Assembly: GCA_050261675.1 (NCBI GenBank)
Contig: JBLNDO010000055.1
Coordinates: 8,414 to 72,413 of the forward strand
Reading direction: 5' to 3'
Source: DASUBN01 sp050261675
GTDB taxonomy: Bacteria > Pseudomonadota > Gammaproteobacteria > Natronospirales > REEB76
DNA: 64,000 nt
The notes under the pieces are model-generated. The model searched no databases, was not told the origin of the DNA, and worked only from the letters and a program-made list of their open reading frames with translations. This document shows, one piece after another, positions 51,131 through 59,587 of the stretch. Both the position numbers and the translations under genes were made by a program. Numbering within the stretch: the first letter of the stretch is position 1; every line of letters starts with the position of its first letter.

Positions 51131-51703
51131 TCAGCCCGCGGCGGCGTGCGGCCAGAAGCTTGCGAACACCGCGCCGATAACCAGGCCGTAGACCAGGCCG
51201 TCCACGATGTCCTTGAAACTGGCGCGCCAGGGCTGACCCCACCAGATGGACTGGGGAAAGGCGCCGAAGGCGCAGGCCATGAAGGCCGTGGTGCTGACGA
51301 CGCGCAATACCTGCATGGAGGCGGTGCCGGCGCCGAACGTGCTCGCCGCCACGTAACCCGCGAACAGCGACACCAGCACGCAGAACGCGAACCATTGGCC
51401 CAGGCTCTTGCCCATGTTGTAGAGGCCACTGGGCCGAAGGATCATGAAGCCCACCGGCCCCTGCACGAACTTGTCCTTGAACTCCTGCTTCTTCATGTCC
51501 TCGGGTTTGCAGTAGGGGAACAGGTACATGCCGGGCGCGGCGTTGCCCTTGCGCATCGCGGCGCGGACCTCGTCCTCGTTGGGGAACTGATGGTAATCCG
51601 GGTTGTGCCAGAACTGCAGGGCCATGTGGATGATGCTGCTGGCGACGAACATGCCGATGCCGCCGAGCAGGATGGGTAGCCAGAGTTGGGCCAGTGAAAC
51701 CAT
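51131..51703 (-). CDS. conserved membrane protein of unknown function
   Basis: A 190-residue protein with four predicted transmembrane helices: at about 5-28, and three between 100 and 186. A central cytosolic part contains MYLFPYCKPEDMKKQEFKDKF. I have seen similar proteins called hypothetical in soil proteobacteria but know no function. It lies convergent to the kinase gene with a 6-bp gap and divergent from the hydrolase. Confidence 0.7.
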   Translation of the reverse strand: MVSLAQLWLPILLGGIGMFVASSIIHMALQFWHNPDYHQFPNEDEVRAAMRKGNAAPGMYLFPYCKPEDMKKQEFKDKFVQGPVGFMILRPSGLYNMGKSLGQWFAFCVLVSLFAGYVAASTFGAGTASMQVLRVVSTTAFMACAFGAFPQSIWWGQPWRASFKDIVDGLVYGLVIGAVFASFWPHAAAG

Positions 51704-51804
51704 GTCGGACTCCCTTGTGGGTTCGTTTTGTGGATTCGGCCGGGACGTGTTAATTCTAGTCCGCCTTTCCCGGATTGCCGCCCTCCCACCGTCCCGGAAC
51801 CCAC

Positions 51805-52800
51805 ATGAAAATCGCCGCCGCCGCGTTTGCCCTGCTCACCTTGTCCCGCCCCCTGCAGGTCCCGGCGGATCCCCTTCCCGGATCGACGGACATGCACTGG
51901 GACCCGGGCGCGGAGAACTGCGCCGCCCAGCCTCACGCCCCGCTGGAAGTGCATGCTTATGACAAGAACACCTGGATCCTGCGGGAGAACCTCTGCTCCA
52001 CCTGGGAGGCGCCGTTCCTGTACCTCCTGGTGGGCAGCCAGAAGGCGCTGCTCATCGATACCGGCGACGTGGCGGACCCGAAGCTCATGCCGCTGGCGGT
52101 GACCGTCTTGGGTCTCCTGCCCAATGCCGGCAATGCCCGGCTGCCGCTGCTCGTGGTGCACAGCCACACCCACCTGGACCACCGCGCCGGCGACCCGCAA
52201 TTCACCGGCCTGCCCGGCGTGCAACTCGTCCCCGCCCAGCTGAAGGATGTGAAGAAATTCTTCGGTTTCGACCAGTGGCCGGAAGGGCAGGCGCAAATCG
52301 ACCTGGGCGGCCGCATGGTGGACGTGCTGCCGGCGCCGGGCCACAACCCGGCCCACGTGGTCTATTACGACCGCAACACCGGACTCCTGCTGACGGGCGA
52401 TTTCCTGATGCCGGCGCGGCTCCTAGTGGACGACTACGCCGCCTACGAGGCCAGCGCCGAGCGCGTCGCCGCTTTCGTGAAAGACCGGCCGGTGACCCAC
52501 GTGCTCGGCGGCCACGTGGAGAAGAACGCGGTGGGCCAGCTCTTCGACTGGCAGTCCACCACGCATCCCGACGAGCATGCCCTCCCGCTGGGTAAACAGG
52601 ACGTGCTGGGCCTGCCGGCAGCGCTCGCGAAATTCAACGGCTTCTACACCGAGACCGGGGACTACGTGGTCATGAACCCGATGCATAACCTGGAAGCCTT
52701 TGGCGCCGCGGCGGTATTGCTGCTCGGGGGCCTTGGTTACCTGATCGTCCGGTTCATCCGCAAACGCCGGGCTGCGCGCCGCGCCAAGGCCAGCGCCTAA
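51805..52800 (+). CDS. secreted metallo-beta-lactamase-fold hydrolase
   Basis: A 331-residue protein. The signal peptide MKIAAAAFALLTLS is followed by an MBL domain with H119-S-H121-T-H123-L-D125-H126 (HxHxDH metal motif), later PAPGHNPAHVVYY with the third histidine, LLTGDFLMP with aspartate, and VLGGHVEKNA. The C-terminus has a transmembrane segment and a basic tail (about 300-331, FGAAAVLLLGGLGYLIVRF then IRKRR), unusual for a stand-alone MBL enzyme. It is presumably anchored with the catalytic domain outside. Substrate unknown. Confidence 0.85.
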   Translation: MKIAAAAFALLTLSRPLQVPADPLPGSTDMHWDPGAENCAAQPHAPLEVHAYDKNTWILRENLCSTWEAPFLYLLVGSQKALLIDTGDVADPKLMPLAVTVLGLLPNAGNARLPLLVVHSHTHLDHRAGDPQFTGLPGVQLVPAQLKDVKKFFGFDQWPEGQAQIDLGGRMVDVLPAPGHNPAHVVYYDRNTGLLLTGDFLMPARLLVDDYAAYEASAERVAAFVKDRPVTHVLGGHVEKNAVGQLFDWQSTTHPDEHALPLGKQDVLGLPAALAKFNGFYTETGDYVVMNPMHNLEAFGAAAVLLLGGLGYLIVRFIRKRRAARRAKASA

Positions 52801-52810
52801 AACCCCAGGA

Positions 52811-52860
52811 TTGACAGCACCCAAAAGCCTGCTATATTAAGCAAGTATTTACTTGCTTAA
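52811..52860 (+). promoter_or_regulatory. strong promoter overlapped by a perfect palindromic operator
   Basis: TTGACA (52811-52816), 16 nt, TATATT (52833-52838) is near-consensus. A perfect inverted repeat lies immediately at and after the -10: TTAAGCAAGTA at 52837-52847, two T, then its complement at 52850-52860. A bound dimer would block initiation. The SufR-like regulator encoded two genes on is the obvious candidate, by position only. Confidence 0.75.
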
Positions 52861-52876
52861 TAAACCGGAGGCGACC

Positions 52877-53242
52877 ATGTTTCTCATCTACGCTGCAATC
52901 CTGTTCGCGCTGGGGGCGCTCGGCGGCCTCTACATGGCCCTGCAGGCCTTCCAGGGCAAGCCCCTGCCGGTGCCGGTGGCCGTGCTGCACGGCCTGTTCG
53001 GCGCCACGGGCCTGGTGCTGCTCATCGTCGGCGTGCTGGCCGGCATGGGCGACGGCCTCGCCCGCTACGCGCTCATCATCCTGGTGGTGGCGGCCTTGGG
53101 CGGCTTCTACCTGTTGAGCTTCCACATCAAGAAGCAGCAGCACCCCAAGGCGGTGATCGTGGTCCACGCCCTGGTGGCGGTGACCGGCTTCCTGACGCTG
53201 CTCACGGCCATTTTCCAGAACAGCTCCACGGCCGCGCCCTGA
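52877..53242 (+). CDS. small membrane protein of unknown function
   Basis: A 121-residue protein with four hydrophobic helices (starting MFLIYAAILFALGALGG). The third and fourth are separated by a short basic loop, HIKKQQHPK. CGGAGG serves as ribosome-binding site. First gene after the palindrome-bearing promoter. No family recognised with confidence. Confidence 0.7.
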   Translation: MFLIYAAILFALGALGGLYMALQAFQGKPLPVPVAVLHGLFGATGLVLLIVGVLAGMGDGLARYALIILVVAALGGFYLLSFHIKKQQHPKAVIVVHALVAVTGFLTLLTAIFQNSSTAAP

Positions 53243-53255
53243 TCCAAGGATCGCT

Positions 53256-53702
53256 GTGGAAGGCTTGAAGCTCGGCGGGCATCCGCTGCATCCGGCGCTG
53301 GTGCACTTTCCCGTCGCCTGTTGGACGGCGGCACCGGCGCTGGATGCCCTCTATCTCGTATGGGGCAACCCGGCCTGCTGGCAGGCATCGTTCTGGTGCA
53401 TCGCCGTGGGCGTCGGGATGGGTGTGCTCGCCATGACGGCAGGGCTCATGGACCTCGTGGCCCTGCCGGCGGAGCATCCCGCCCAGGACACGGCCCAACG
53501 GCACATGCTCCTGGTGGGTTCCGCCTGGTGCGTGTTCGCCGTGAGCCTCTTGTTCCGCCCGCTGCACGGGACGCCCACGGATGCCCAGGCCTGGCTCGCG
53601 CTCGGGCTTTCGGCGGGCGGCTGGCTCCTACTCGGCCTCGGCGCCTATGCCGGCGCGAGGCTGGTATACGATTTCGGCCTTGGCCAGACGCGCAAGACCT
53701 GA
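53256..53702 (+). CDS. DUF2231 membrane protein
   Basis: A 148-residue protein with four transmembrane helices. LGGHPLHPALVHFPVACWTAAP is the hallmark of DUF2231, where HPxHPxxVHFP is conserved; the histidines suggest heme or metal binding. It starts at GTG under AAGGA. The previous gene ends 13 bp upstream. Function unknown; these often occur with cytochrome genes, here with redox proteins. Confidence 0.85.
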   Translation: MEGLKLGGHPLHPALVHFPVACWTAAPALDALYLVWGNPACWQASFWCIAVGVGMGVLAMTAGLMDLVALPAEHPAQDTAQRHMLLVGSAWCVFAVSLLFRPLHGTPTDAQAWLALGLSAGGWLLLGLGAYAGARLVYDFGLGQTRKT

Positions 53703-53715
53703 ACTCCCGTCCCCC

Positions 53716-54417
53716 ATGAAAAAAGCCAAATCCTCTTCGCCGAATTCACGGCGCGCCATGCTGCAATTGCTGAAGCGGGAAGGTGCAGTCACCGCGGGAG
53801 ATGTGGCGGAGCGCCTGGGGATGACCCGCGAAGGCGCCCGTCAGTGGCTGCAGACCCTGGAGAAGGAAGGCGCCGTGGCGCGCATCGCGCCGCGGGAAAC
53901 CACGGGCGCCGGTCGGCCGGCCGTGAGCTTCGCGCTCACGCCCGAAGGCGAGCACCTGTTCGCCAAGAACTACGACAACCTCGCCGTATCCCTGGTGGAC
54001 GCAGTGGCGGACCAGCTGGGACAGGAAGCCCTGGTGAAGCTGCTCACCGCCATCACCGAGCAGCAAGTGAAGGAATGGGAACCGAAGCTCGCCGGCAAAT
54101 CCTTGCCGGAACGCATCAAGGCCCTGAAGGGCATCTACTTCGAGGACGACCCGCACACCTCGGTGCGCAGGGATTCCCAGGGCTACGTGCTGGTGGAGCG
54201 CAACTGCCCCTATCTCAACGTGGCGCTGCGCCGGCCGCACCTCTGCAGCGTCACGGTCTCGACGCTCACCCGGCTCCTGGGGGTGCGCGTGGTGCGCGAA
54301 GCGCGCTTCCAGGACGGCGACGGCCGCTGCGTGTTCCGCGTGCTCGAAGACCAGCCGGTGAACGTGAGCCGCTTCACGTTCGCCCTCGAACGTTCCGAAT
54401 CCAAGGTCGCGGACTAA
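53716..54417 (+). CDS. SufR-like iron-sulfur transcriptional regulator
   Basis: A 233-residue regulator. The N-terminal winged helix-turn-helix (about 10-75) has VTAGDVAERLGMTREGARQWLQ. The C-terminal part carries C164-x12-C177-x27-C205. Cyanobacterial SufR has the cysteine spacing C-x12-C-x13-C-x14-C, so three of four positions are comparable. It probably binds an Fe-S cluster and senses oxidative or iron stress. It is third of the set under the palindromic promoter and precedes the Rieske oxidoreductase. Confidence 0.8.
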   Translation: MKKAKSSSPNSRRAMLQLLKREGAVTAGDVAERLGMTREGARQWLQTLEKEGAVARIAPRETTGAGRPAVSFALTPEGEHLFAKNYDNLAVSLVDAVADQLGQEALVKLLTAITEQQVKEWEPKLAGKSLPERIKALKGIYFEDDPHTSVRRDSQGYVLVERNCPYLNVALRRPHLCSVTVSTLTRLLGVRVVREARFQDGDGRCVFRVLEDQPVNVSRFTFALERSESKVAD

Positions 54418-54445
54418 CCGCCGGCCTGCCCACAAAGGCGCCAAC

Positions 54446-55960
54446 ATGGCCAATATTTCCGGTCCCGATTTCGCCGCTGGCGTTCCCGCCGCGGACCTCA
54501 AGCCGGGTGAGCCGCTGCTGGGGCACGCGGGCAAGGACCCGGTGATTCTGGTGCGCCACGGCCGGGAGGTTTCCGCGGTGGGCGCGGTCTGCACCCATTA
54601 TCACGGACCGCTGGAGCAGGGGTTGGTGGTGGGCGACAGCATCCGCTGCCCCTGGCATCACGCCTGCTTCAGCCTGAGAAGCGGCGAGGTGCTCGGTGCC
54701 CCGGGCCTGACTGCCCTGCCGCGCTGGAAGGTGGAGGAGCGGGACGGGCGCGTGTTCGTGGGCGAGAAGCTCCCGGCCCTCACCCGCTCCCCGCGCACCG
54801 CGGGCGCGAAGGCGCCCGAATCGGTGGTGATCGTGGGCGGGGGCGCGGCCGGCGAAGCCGCCGCCACCGCCCTGCGCTTCCACGGATACCAGGGCCCGGT
54901 GACCATCCTCAGCGCCGAGGACAGCCTGCCTCCGGACCGCCCCAACCTGTCCAAGGACTATCTGGCCGGGACCGCTCCTAAGGAATGGGTGCCGGTGCGC
55001 AACGCCGCCTATTACGACAAACAGGGCATCACGCTGCTGCGCGGCGCGAACGTCACGCAGCTCGATCCCGCGAAGAAGAAGCTCGTCACCGCCGACGGCC
55101 GCGAATTCGGTTTCGGCGCGCTCCTGCTCGCCACCGGCGCGGAGCCGGTGCGCCTCACGACGCCGGGAACGGACCTGCCTCACGTGCATTATCTCCGCAC
55201 CCTCGCCGACTGCGACGGCATCATCCAGGGCATCCAAGGCGGAGCGAAACGCGCGCTCGTCATCGGCGCGAGCTTCATCGGCCTCGAGGTGGCGGCGGCG
55301 CTGCGCGCTCGCGGCCTGGAGGTGCACGTGGTGGGCCCGGAAGCGCGCCCCCTGGAGCGGGTGCTCGGCCCCGAGCTCGGCGAGCTGGTGCGTTCGCTGC
55401 ACGAGAAGAAGGGCGTGGTGTTCCACCTGGGCGCCACCGTCAGCGCCATCGGGGCGAAGGAAGCGACCTTAAGCAGCGGCGGCACGCTCTCCGCGGACCT
55501 GGTGGTGATTGGCGTGGGCGTGCGGCCGGCGACCGACCTCGCGGGCACGGCGGGCCTCGCCCGGGACAAGGGCATCCGCGTGGACGAATACCTGGAGACC
55601 AGCGCGCCCGGCATCTACGCCGCCGGCGACGTGGCCCGCTGGCCCGACAAGCGCAGCGGACTGCCGCTGCGCGTGGAGCACTGGGCCGTGGCCCAGCGCC
55701 AGGGCCAGACCGCGGCCCGCAACATGCTCGGCTTCCACGAACCCTACACCGCCGTGCCCTTCTTCTGGAGCCAGCACTACGAGGTGGCCATCAACTACGT
55801 GGGGCACGCGGAGGGCTGGGACCGCCTGGACGTGGACGGCGATCCCATGAAACTCGACTGCAGCGTCAGCTACCGGCGTGATGGCAGGCTGCTGGCGCAG
55901 GCGACGGTGTTCCGCGACCGGCAGAGCCTCGAAACCGAGGCGGCCATGGAACTGGAATAG
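54446..55960 (+). CDS. Rieske plus FAD-dependent pyridine nucleotide-disulfide oxidoreductase
   Basis: A 504-residue fusion. The Rieske [2Fe-2S] domain is at residues 1-110, with C49-T-H51 in VCTHYHG and C68-P-W-H71 in RCPWHHACF. The FAD/NAD reductase part follows with VVIVGGGAAGEAAATALR, VIGASFIGLEVAAALRARG and GIYAAGDVARWPD. The layout resembles mammalian AIFM3 and bacterial ferredoxin-reductase-like proteins. It is presumably an NAD(P)H-using electron-transfer enzyme with its own ferredoxin-like domain. It is followed 20 bp later by the peroxiredoxin-like gene, which might be its partner. Confidence 0.88.
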   Translation: MANISGPDFAAGVPAADLKPGEPLLGHAGKDPVILVRHGREVSAVGAVCTHYHGPLEQGLVVGDSIRCPWHHACFSLRSGEVLGAPGLTALPRWKVEERDGRVFVGEKLPALTRSPRTAGAKAPESVVIVGGGAAGEAAATALRFHGYQGPVTILSAEDSLPPDRPNLSKDYLAGTAPKEWVPVRNAAYYDKQGITLLRGANVTQLDPAKKKLVTADGREFGFGALLLATGAEPVRLTTPGTDLPHVHYLRTLADCDGIIQGIQGGAKRALVIGASFIGLEVAAALRARGLEVHVVGPEARPLERVLGPELGELVRSLHEKKGVVFHLGATVSAIGAKEATLSSGGTLSADLVVIGVGVRPATDLAGTAGLARDKGIRVDEYLETSAPGIYAAGDVARWPDKRSGLPLRVEHWAVAQRQGQTAARNMLGFHEPYTAVPFFWSQHYEVAINYVGHAEGWDRLDVDGDPMKLDCSVSYRRDGRLLAQATVFRDRQSLETEAAMELE

Positions 55961-55980
55961 AACCAACCGAGGATACGCAC

Positions 55981-56538
55981 ATGAGACTCTCCGCTCCTTC
56001 GAAGGCCCCCGAACTTCCGCTGCGCGACATCTACGGCGAGCCCGTGCACATCGGCAACGGCCGTCGCACACTGCTGTGCTTCTTCCGCGACGCCGCCTGC
56101 CCCTTCTGCAACTACCGCATCTACGAACTGACGCAGCAGCATAAGGGCCTCCTGGCCTTGGGCCTCGACATCGTGGCGGTGTTCGCCTCCACAAACGAGG
56201 AGGTAAAACGTTTCGTGGCGCGTCACCCGCGGCCGTTCACGGTGGTGGCGGACCCGACGGCGACGGCCCACCTGCGCTACGGCATCGAGCGTTCCTTGCT
56301 GCGCAAGCTCAAGGCCGTCGTGACCCGCGTCCCGACGCTCATCAAGGGCCTGCGCATCGTGGGCCTGGCGGGGTTCAAGACCAACAACCTGATGCCGGCG
56401 GACTTCCTCATCGACGAGGAAGGCCGGATCGTCGAGACCTATTACGGCAGCGACGCCGGGGACCGCATCCCCTTCGAGCGGGTGGAATTGTTCCTGGCCC
56501 GCGGCCTGGTGAAGCGCGGCTTGGCCTCCGCCGCCTGA
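55981..56538 (+). CDS. peroxiredoxin-like (AhpC/TSA-fold) protein with CPFC motif
   Basis: A 185-residue thioredoxin-fold protein. The peroxidatic region FFRDAACPFCNYRIYEL carries C40 and C43, so the first cysteine stands where peroxiredoxins have theirs, but in a CxxC arrangement. No signal peptide. The C-terminal half has ADFLIDEEGRIVETYYG, a common AhpC/TSA stretch. It is likely a thiol reductase or peroxidase. Position right after the Rieske flavoprotein suggests linked redox work. Confidence 0.84.
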   Translation: MRLSAPSKAPELPLRDIYGEPVHIGNGRRTLLCFFRDAACPFCNYRIYELTQQHKGLLALGLDIVAVFASTNEEVKRFVARHPRPFTVVADPTATAHLRYGIERSLLRKLKAVVTRVPTLIKGLRIVGLAGFKTNNLMPADFLIDEEGRIVETYYGSDAGDRIPFERVELFLARGLVKRGLASAA

Positions 56539-56551
56539 ATCAGGGCGCGCT

Positions 56552-57274
56552 TCAGGGTTTGAAAAGGCTGTCGAAAGCCTGACCCCGGCTCACTTGGGTA
56601 AGCAAGTCGGCGACGGCGTGCGGCCCGCCGTGGGAGTCCATCCACATGACCGTCTTGCAGGCGGACTGGGCGTAGAGGACATCGCCTTCCTGCTCCAGTT
56701 CATCACGCCACTCGGAGGGCGTCGCCGGCATGTCCGGGAAGGAGCCGGCGAGGCATCGGCTCTGATGGCTCGGCGGCCTGATATAGAGGGGATCGTCGGC
56801 CGCCACCACCGCCACGCCTTGCTCGAACCACTCCGGGATCGCGCCCATCTGGATCTTCCATAGGCCGACCCGCACCCGCAGTTCCACATGGGCGAACTCC
56901 TCGGTCAAGGCGACCGTGTTCACGGCCTTCGGGGCCACCATCATGGCGAAACCGCCCAGGGAACCCGTGCCCGCCCCCGGATCGCCGCCGAGGCGGTGGA
57001 AACAGGCGTCATCGGCGCAGACCAGCAGGCGCGGGTGGGCGCGCTGCTCGCCGTAGAACTCGCGTATCTGCCGCTCGGATTCCGCCAGCACGGACTGCAC
57101 ATGCGTGCGGGCCTCGGGGGTCATGCTGGATTGGAGATAGAGACCGTCCGCCACGCGGCTGAAACCGAAGCACGCGGGACAAGTGGCCGCGACGGCCGGC
57201 CGCAGGATCAGGAACGCCACGCCCACGGTGAGCAGAGCCAGCGCCGCCAGCCAGAAAAGCGTCTTCCAGATCAT
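56552..57274 (-). CDS. secreted/anchored peptidase-like protein with altered HExxH
   Basis: A 240-residue protein with an N-terminal membrane helix or signal (about 5-27). Then follows a domain where TEEFAHVELRVR stands exactly where zinc peptidases have HExxH, and IPEWFEQGVAV follows as the usual P-x-W-x-x-E-G second motif. The first histidine is replaced by E125; E126, H129 and E151 are kept. It may be an inactive relative of a gluzincin-type enzyme, or use another ligand. Convergent with the peroxiredoxin-like gene. Confidence 0.7.
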   Translation of the reverse strand: MIWKTLFWLAALALLTVGVAFLILRPAVAATCPACFGFSRVADGLYLQSSMTPEARTHVQSVLAESERQIREFYGEQRAHPRLLVCADDACFHRLGGDPGAGTGSLGGFAMMVAPKAVNTVALTEEFAHVELRVRVGLWKIQMGAIPEWFEQGVAVVAADDPLYIRPPSHQSRCLAGSFPDMPATPSEWRDELEQEGDVLYAQSACKTVMWMDSHGGPHAVADLLTQVSRGQAFDSLFKP

Positions 57275-57397
57275 CCCTGCCCCTTTGTCGCATAAACGAA
57301 GTGGAATCGCGGTGCAGGGATGCTCCGCGCGCGAATTGAGCATGAACGTGCTCGATTCGTCGGAGGTGAGTCCGGACATGTGCCGGACTCGCCGAGT

Positions 57398-57425
57398 CTG
57401 AAAAATCCAGGGATGGATTTTTCAG
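57398..57425. repeat. perfect hairpin with AGGGAT loop
   Basis: CTGAAAAATCC-AGGGAT-GGATTTTTCAG: an 11-bp perfect stem 12 bp past the HutD stop. A GTCCGG/CCGGAC hairpin lies just beside it (57370-57388). It belongs to the AGGGAT-loop family. Confidence 0.75.
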
Positions 57426-57436
57426 AAAGCTTCAGA

Positions 57437-58057
57437 TCAGTTCGCCCGTAAGCGCACCACGGCACCGAGGGTGCCGCGGCTGTGGGGCATCACCATGAGG
57501 CTCGCGAGGCCCTCCTGCCCCGCTTCCACCGGCAGCCACACGCTCTCCTCCGAATCCAGCTGCCATTCGCTGGCGCCGGGCATCTTGAGCACCAGGGTCC
57601 CGGAGATGCTGAGGCAGAAGAGCGTCTCGAAGCCCGGCTCCCACACGAATTCCGTGGGCATGCCGGCGATCTCCAGGCACTCGTGTTCCACGCGGCCGCG
57701 GGCGGTCATGACGTTGAAGTCGCGCACCGGACCGTCGAGAAGGTGGCAGCGGGCGGGCCAGTCGCCGGAGAACTGGGCCGCCTGGCCGGGACGGCGCAGG
57801 CGCTGGGGCGCCGAGGCGGCGGCGAAATCGAGTTCCAGGCCCTTGCCCGTGGCGAGCATCAGGGTGCGGTCGTAGCCGGGATAGAGGGAGAAGTCCCCGT
57901 CGCTCACCACGTCCGCCATGCTGAGCCGCCAGTCGAAACCATCGAGGCCAGCGCCGGCCGGCTCCACCGCGAGTTCCGTGGTGAAGCCCATGCCGTTCTT
58001 CCAGGGCATGACGCGGTAGTCGGAGGGGACCAGTTTTCTGGCGCGGAGCGCAGGCAT
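57437..58057 (-). CDS. HutD/Ves-family cupin-like protein
   Basis: A 206-residue protein. VMPWKNGMGFTTELAVEP and FDWRLSMADVVSDGDFSLYPGYDRTLMLATGKGL are the HutD/Ves hallmarks (WKNGxGxT, WRxSxAxV, FSxFPGxxR). GPVRDFNVMTARGRVEH supplies a further typical stretch. The fold is a double beta-barrel of the cupin kind; HutD modulates histidine use, Ves is stress-linked. It is the last gene of a TetR-SDR-HutD unit; no histidine-utilisation genes are nearby. Confidence 0.87.
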   Translation of the reverse strand: MPALRARKLVPSDYRVMPWKNGMGFTTELAVEPAGAGLDGFDWRLSMADVVSDGDFSLYPGYDRTLMLATGKGLELDFAAASAPQRLRRPGQAAQFSGDWPARCHLLDGPVRDFNVMTARGRVEHECLEIAGMPTEFVWEPGFETLFCLSISGTLVLKMPGASEWQLDSEESVWLPVEAGQEGLASLMVMPHSRGTLGAVVRLRAN

Positions 58058-58061
58058 CTTT

Positions 58062-58856
58062 TCAGTTTATCGTCATCAGGCGGTAGGCGATAGCAGCGGT
58101 CCAGCGGCGCGGCGTGAAACGGGTGGTCCAGGCGATGAGTGCGTTGAGACGGCCGGAAATCACGCTGGGCCTGCGCTTCAGCATGGATTTAATTCCTACA
58201 CGAACGACTTCCGGCGGCTGCATCATCAGAAGCCGCTGGTAGAGACTTGCCTTCTGCCCCGCCACTTTCAGAAAATCCGTGGCGGTGACGCCCGGGGAGA
58301 GCACCGTGACGCCCACGCCGCTGCTTCTCAATTCGTAGTTCAGGGCCTCGCCGAAATTGAGCACGAAGCTCTTGGCGGCGGAATAGGCGGCGTAGGTGGG
58401 TGAGGGCTGATAGGCACCGATGGAACTCACCTGCAGCACGTAGCCGAAATCGCGTTCCAGCATGCCCGCGACGAACAGTTTGGTTAGCTGCATCAGGGCC
58501 ACCACGTCCAGCATCAGCATCTCGCGCTCCCGCTCCCAGGGGATCCGCATGTGCTCCCCATAGAGGCCGAAGCCGGCGTTATTCACGAGCACGTCCACCG
58601 CGAGGCCTGCGGCTTTCACCCGCGCGTGCAGCGCGGCCGCGGCATCGGGGGCTCCCAGGTCCGCGGCCATGACGTGGATCCGCACCCCGGTGCGGGTCTC
58701 GATCTCGGTCTTCAGGATTCGCAGCCGGTCTTCGCGGCGCGCCACCAGGATCAGCTGGCAACCCAGATCCGCCAACTGGCGGGCGAACTCGGCGCCCAAG
58801 CCGGAGGAGGCGCCGGTGACGAGCGCGGTCTTGCCGCGCAGGATCTCCTTATTCAT
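58062..58856 (-). CDS. short-chain dehydrogenase/reductase
   Basis: A 264-residue SDR of the DltE/YqjQ kind. It has TGASSGLGAEFARQLADLG (TGxxxGxG cofactor motif), NNAGFGLYG, SSIGAYQPSPTYAAYSAAKSF with catalytic S, Y and K, and ATDFLKVAGQ near the end. Its start lies within the last bases of the TetR gene (8-bp overlap), so it is co-translated. Its substrate is probably a lipophilic carbonyl, given TetR control. Confidence 0.88.
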   Translation of the reverse strand: MNKEILRGKTALVTGASSGLGAEFARQLADLGCQLILVARREDRLRILKTEIETRTGVRIHVMAADLGAPDAAAALHARVKAAGLAVDVLVNNAGFGLYGEHMRIPWEREREMLMLDVVALMQLTKLFVAGMLERDFGYVLQVSSIGAYQPSPTYAAYSAAKSFVLNFGEALNYELRSSGVGVTVLSPGVTATDFLKVAGQKASLYQRLLMMQPPEVVRVGIKSMLKRRPSVISGRLNALIAWTTRFTPRRWTAAIAYRLMTIN

Positions 58857-59514
58857 GGCTGTACTTCGCCTCGTAGGCGAGGCCCATCAAGAGCGTTCTC
58901 AAGCTGTCGAGCAGGGATTTCTCTAGTTCCACTCGGAACAGCGCCATGTCCTCCTCCGCCAGCACCTCGCGCATCACGGCCGCGGGCTCGGCCATGTGCT
59001 GGAAACCGATGACGAGGGCGTTGATCTGCATGAGGAGTTGCGCACCCTGACCCGGTTTCAGGAAGGGCAGGTGCTTTTCCATGAGCGCGCCGGTCCTGAT
59101 CACCCGGTCCTTGAACCAGGTCTTGAAACGCTTGGCGGCGGCGTAATCCACGTTCTGTTCCAGCACGGTGTGCAGGATGGCGATGAGCCGCAAGAGCGAC
59201 TTGCGCTCCCCCAAGGTCTCGCCCACCAGCGAGACGAAACCGGCGATGCTGGCCTCGCCGCCCGCCGCCTCGAGCCGCCGGTCCAACTCGTCCAGCCAGT
59301 CGTTCAACTGGTCGGTATAGATGGACAGGAACATCTCCTCCTTGCTCTTGAAATAGAGGTAGAGGGTGCCCTTGGCCACGCCCGCCTCCTCGGCGGTGTC
59401 GGCCATGCTCAGGGATTCGTAGGGCGTCAGGGTGAAGCGGTGCAGCGCCACCTTGAGGATGTCGGCGCGACGGGCTTCCTTCTGGGCATCGGTGATGGCG
59501 CGGTTGAGAGACAC
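58849..59514 (-). CDS. TetR-family transcriptional repressor
   Basis: A 221-residue regulator. The N-terminal helix-turn-helix is at about 15-62 with ILKVALHRFTLTPYESLSMADTAEEAG cut short by GVAKGTLYLYFKSKEEMFL, the standard TetR recognition helix. The ligand domain is all-alpha. It likely represses its own operon (with the SDR and HutD genes) through the two sites in its promoter. The start MSLNRAITDAQK lies about 30 bp from the -10. Confidence 0.9.
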   Translation of the reverse strand: MSLNRAITDAQKEARRADILKVALHRFTLTPYESLSMADTAEEAGVAKGTLYLYFKSKEEMFLSIYTDQLNDWLDELDRRLEAAGGEASIAGFVSLVGETLGERKSLLRLIAILHTVLEQNVDYAAAKRFKTWFKDRVIRTGALMEKHLPFLKPGQGAQLLMQINALVIGFQHMAEPAAVMREVLAEEDMALFRVELEKSLLDSLRTLLMGLAYEAKYSHE

Positions 59515-59530
59515 GGCAGGCTCGTTTAAA

Positions 59531-59572
59531 TGACCTTCGGTCAGTATCTAATGACCACGAGTCAGTTGTCAA
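59531..59572 (-). promoter_or_regulatory. TetR operon promoter with two operators
   Basis: Minus-strand TTGACA (59567-59572), 18 nt, GATACT (59543-59548). Two related inverted-repeat sites cover it: TGACCTTCGGTCA (59531-59543) and TGACCACGAGTCA (59552-59564). Autorepression fits. Confidence 0.7.
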
Positions 59573-59587
59573 GCCAGAAATGATGGA

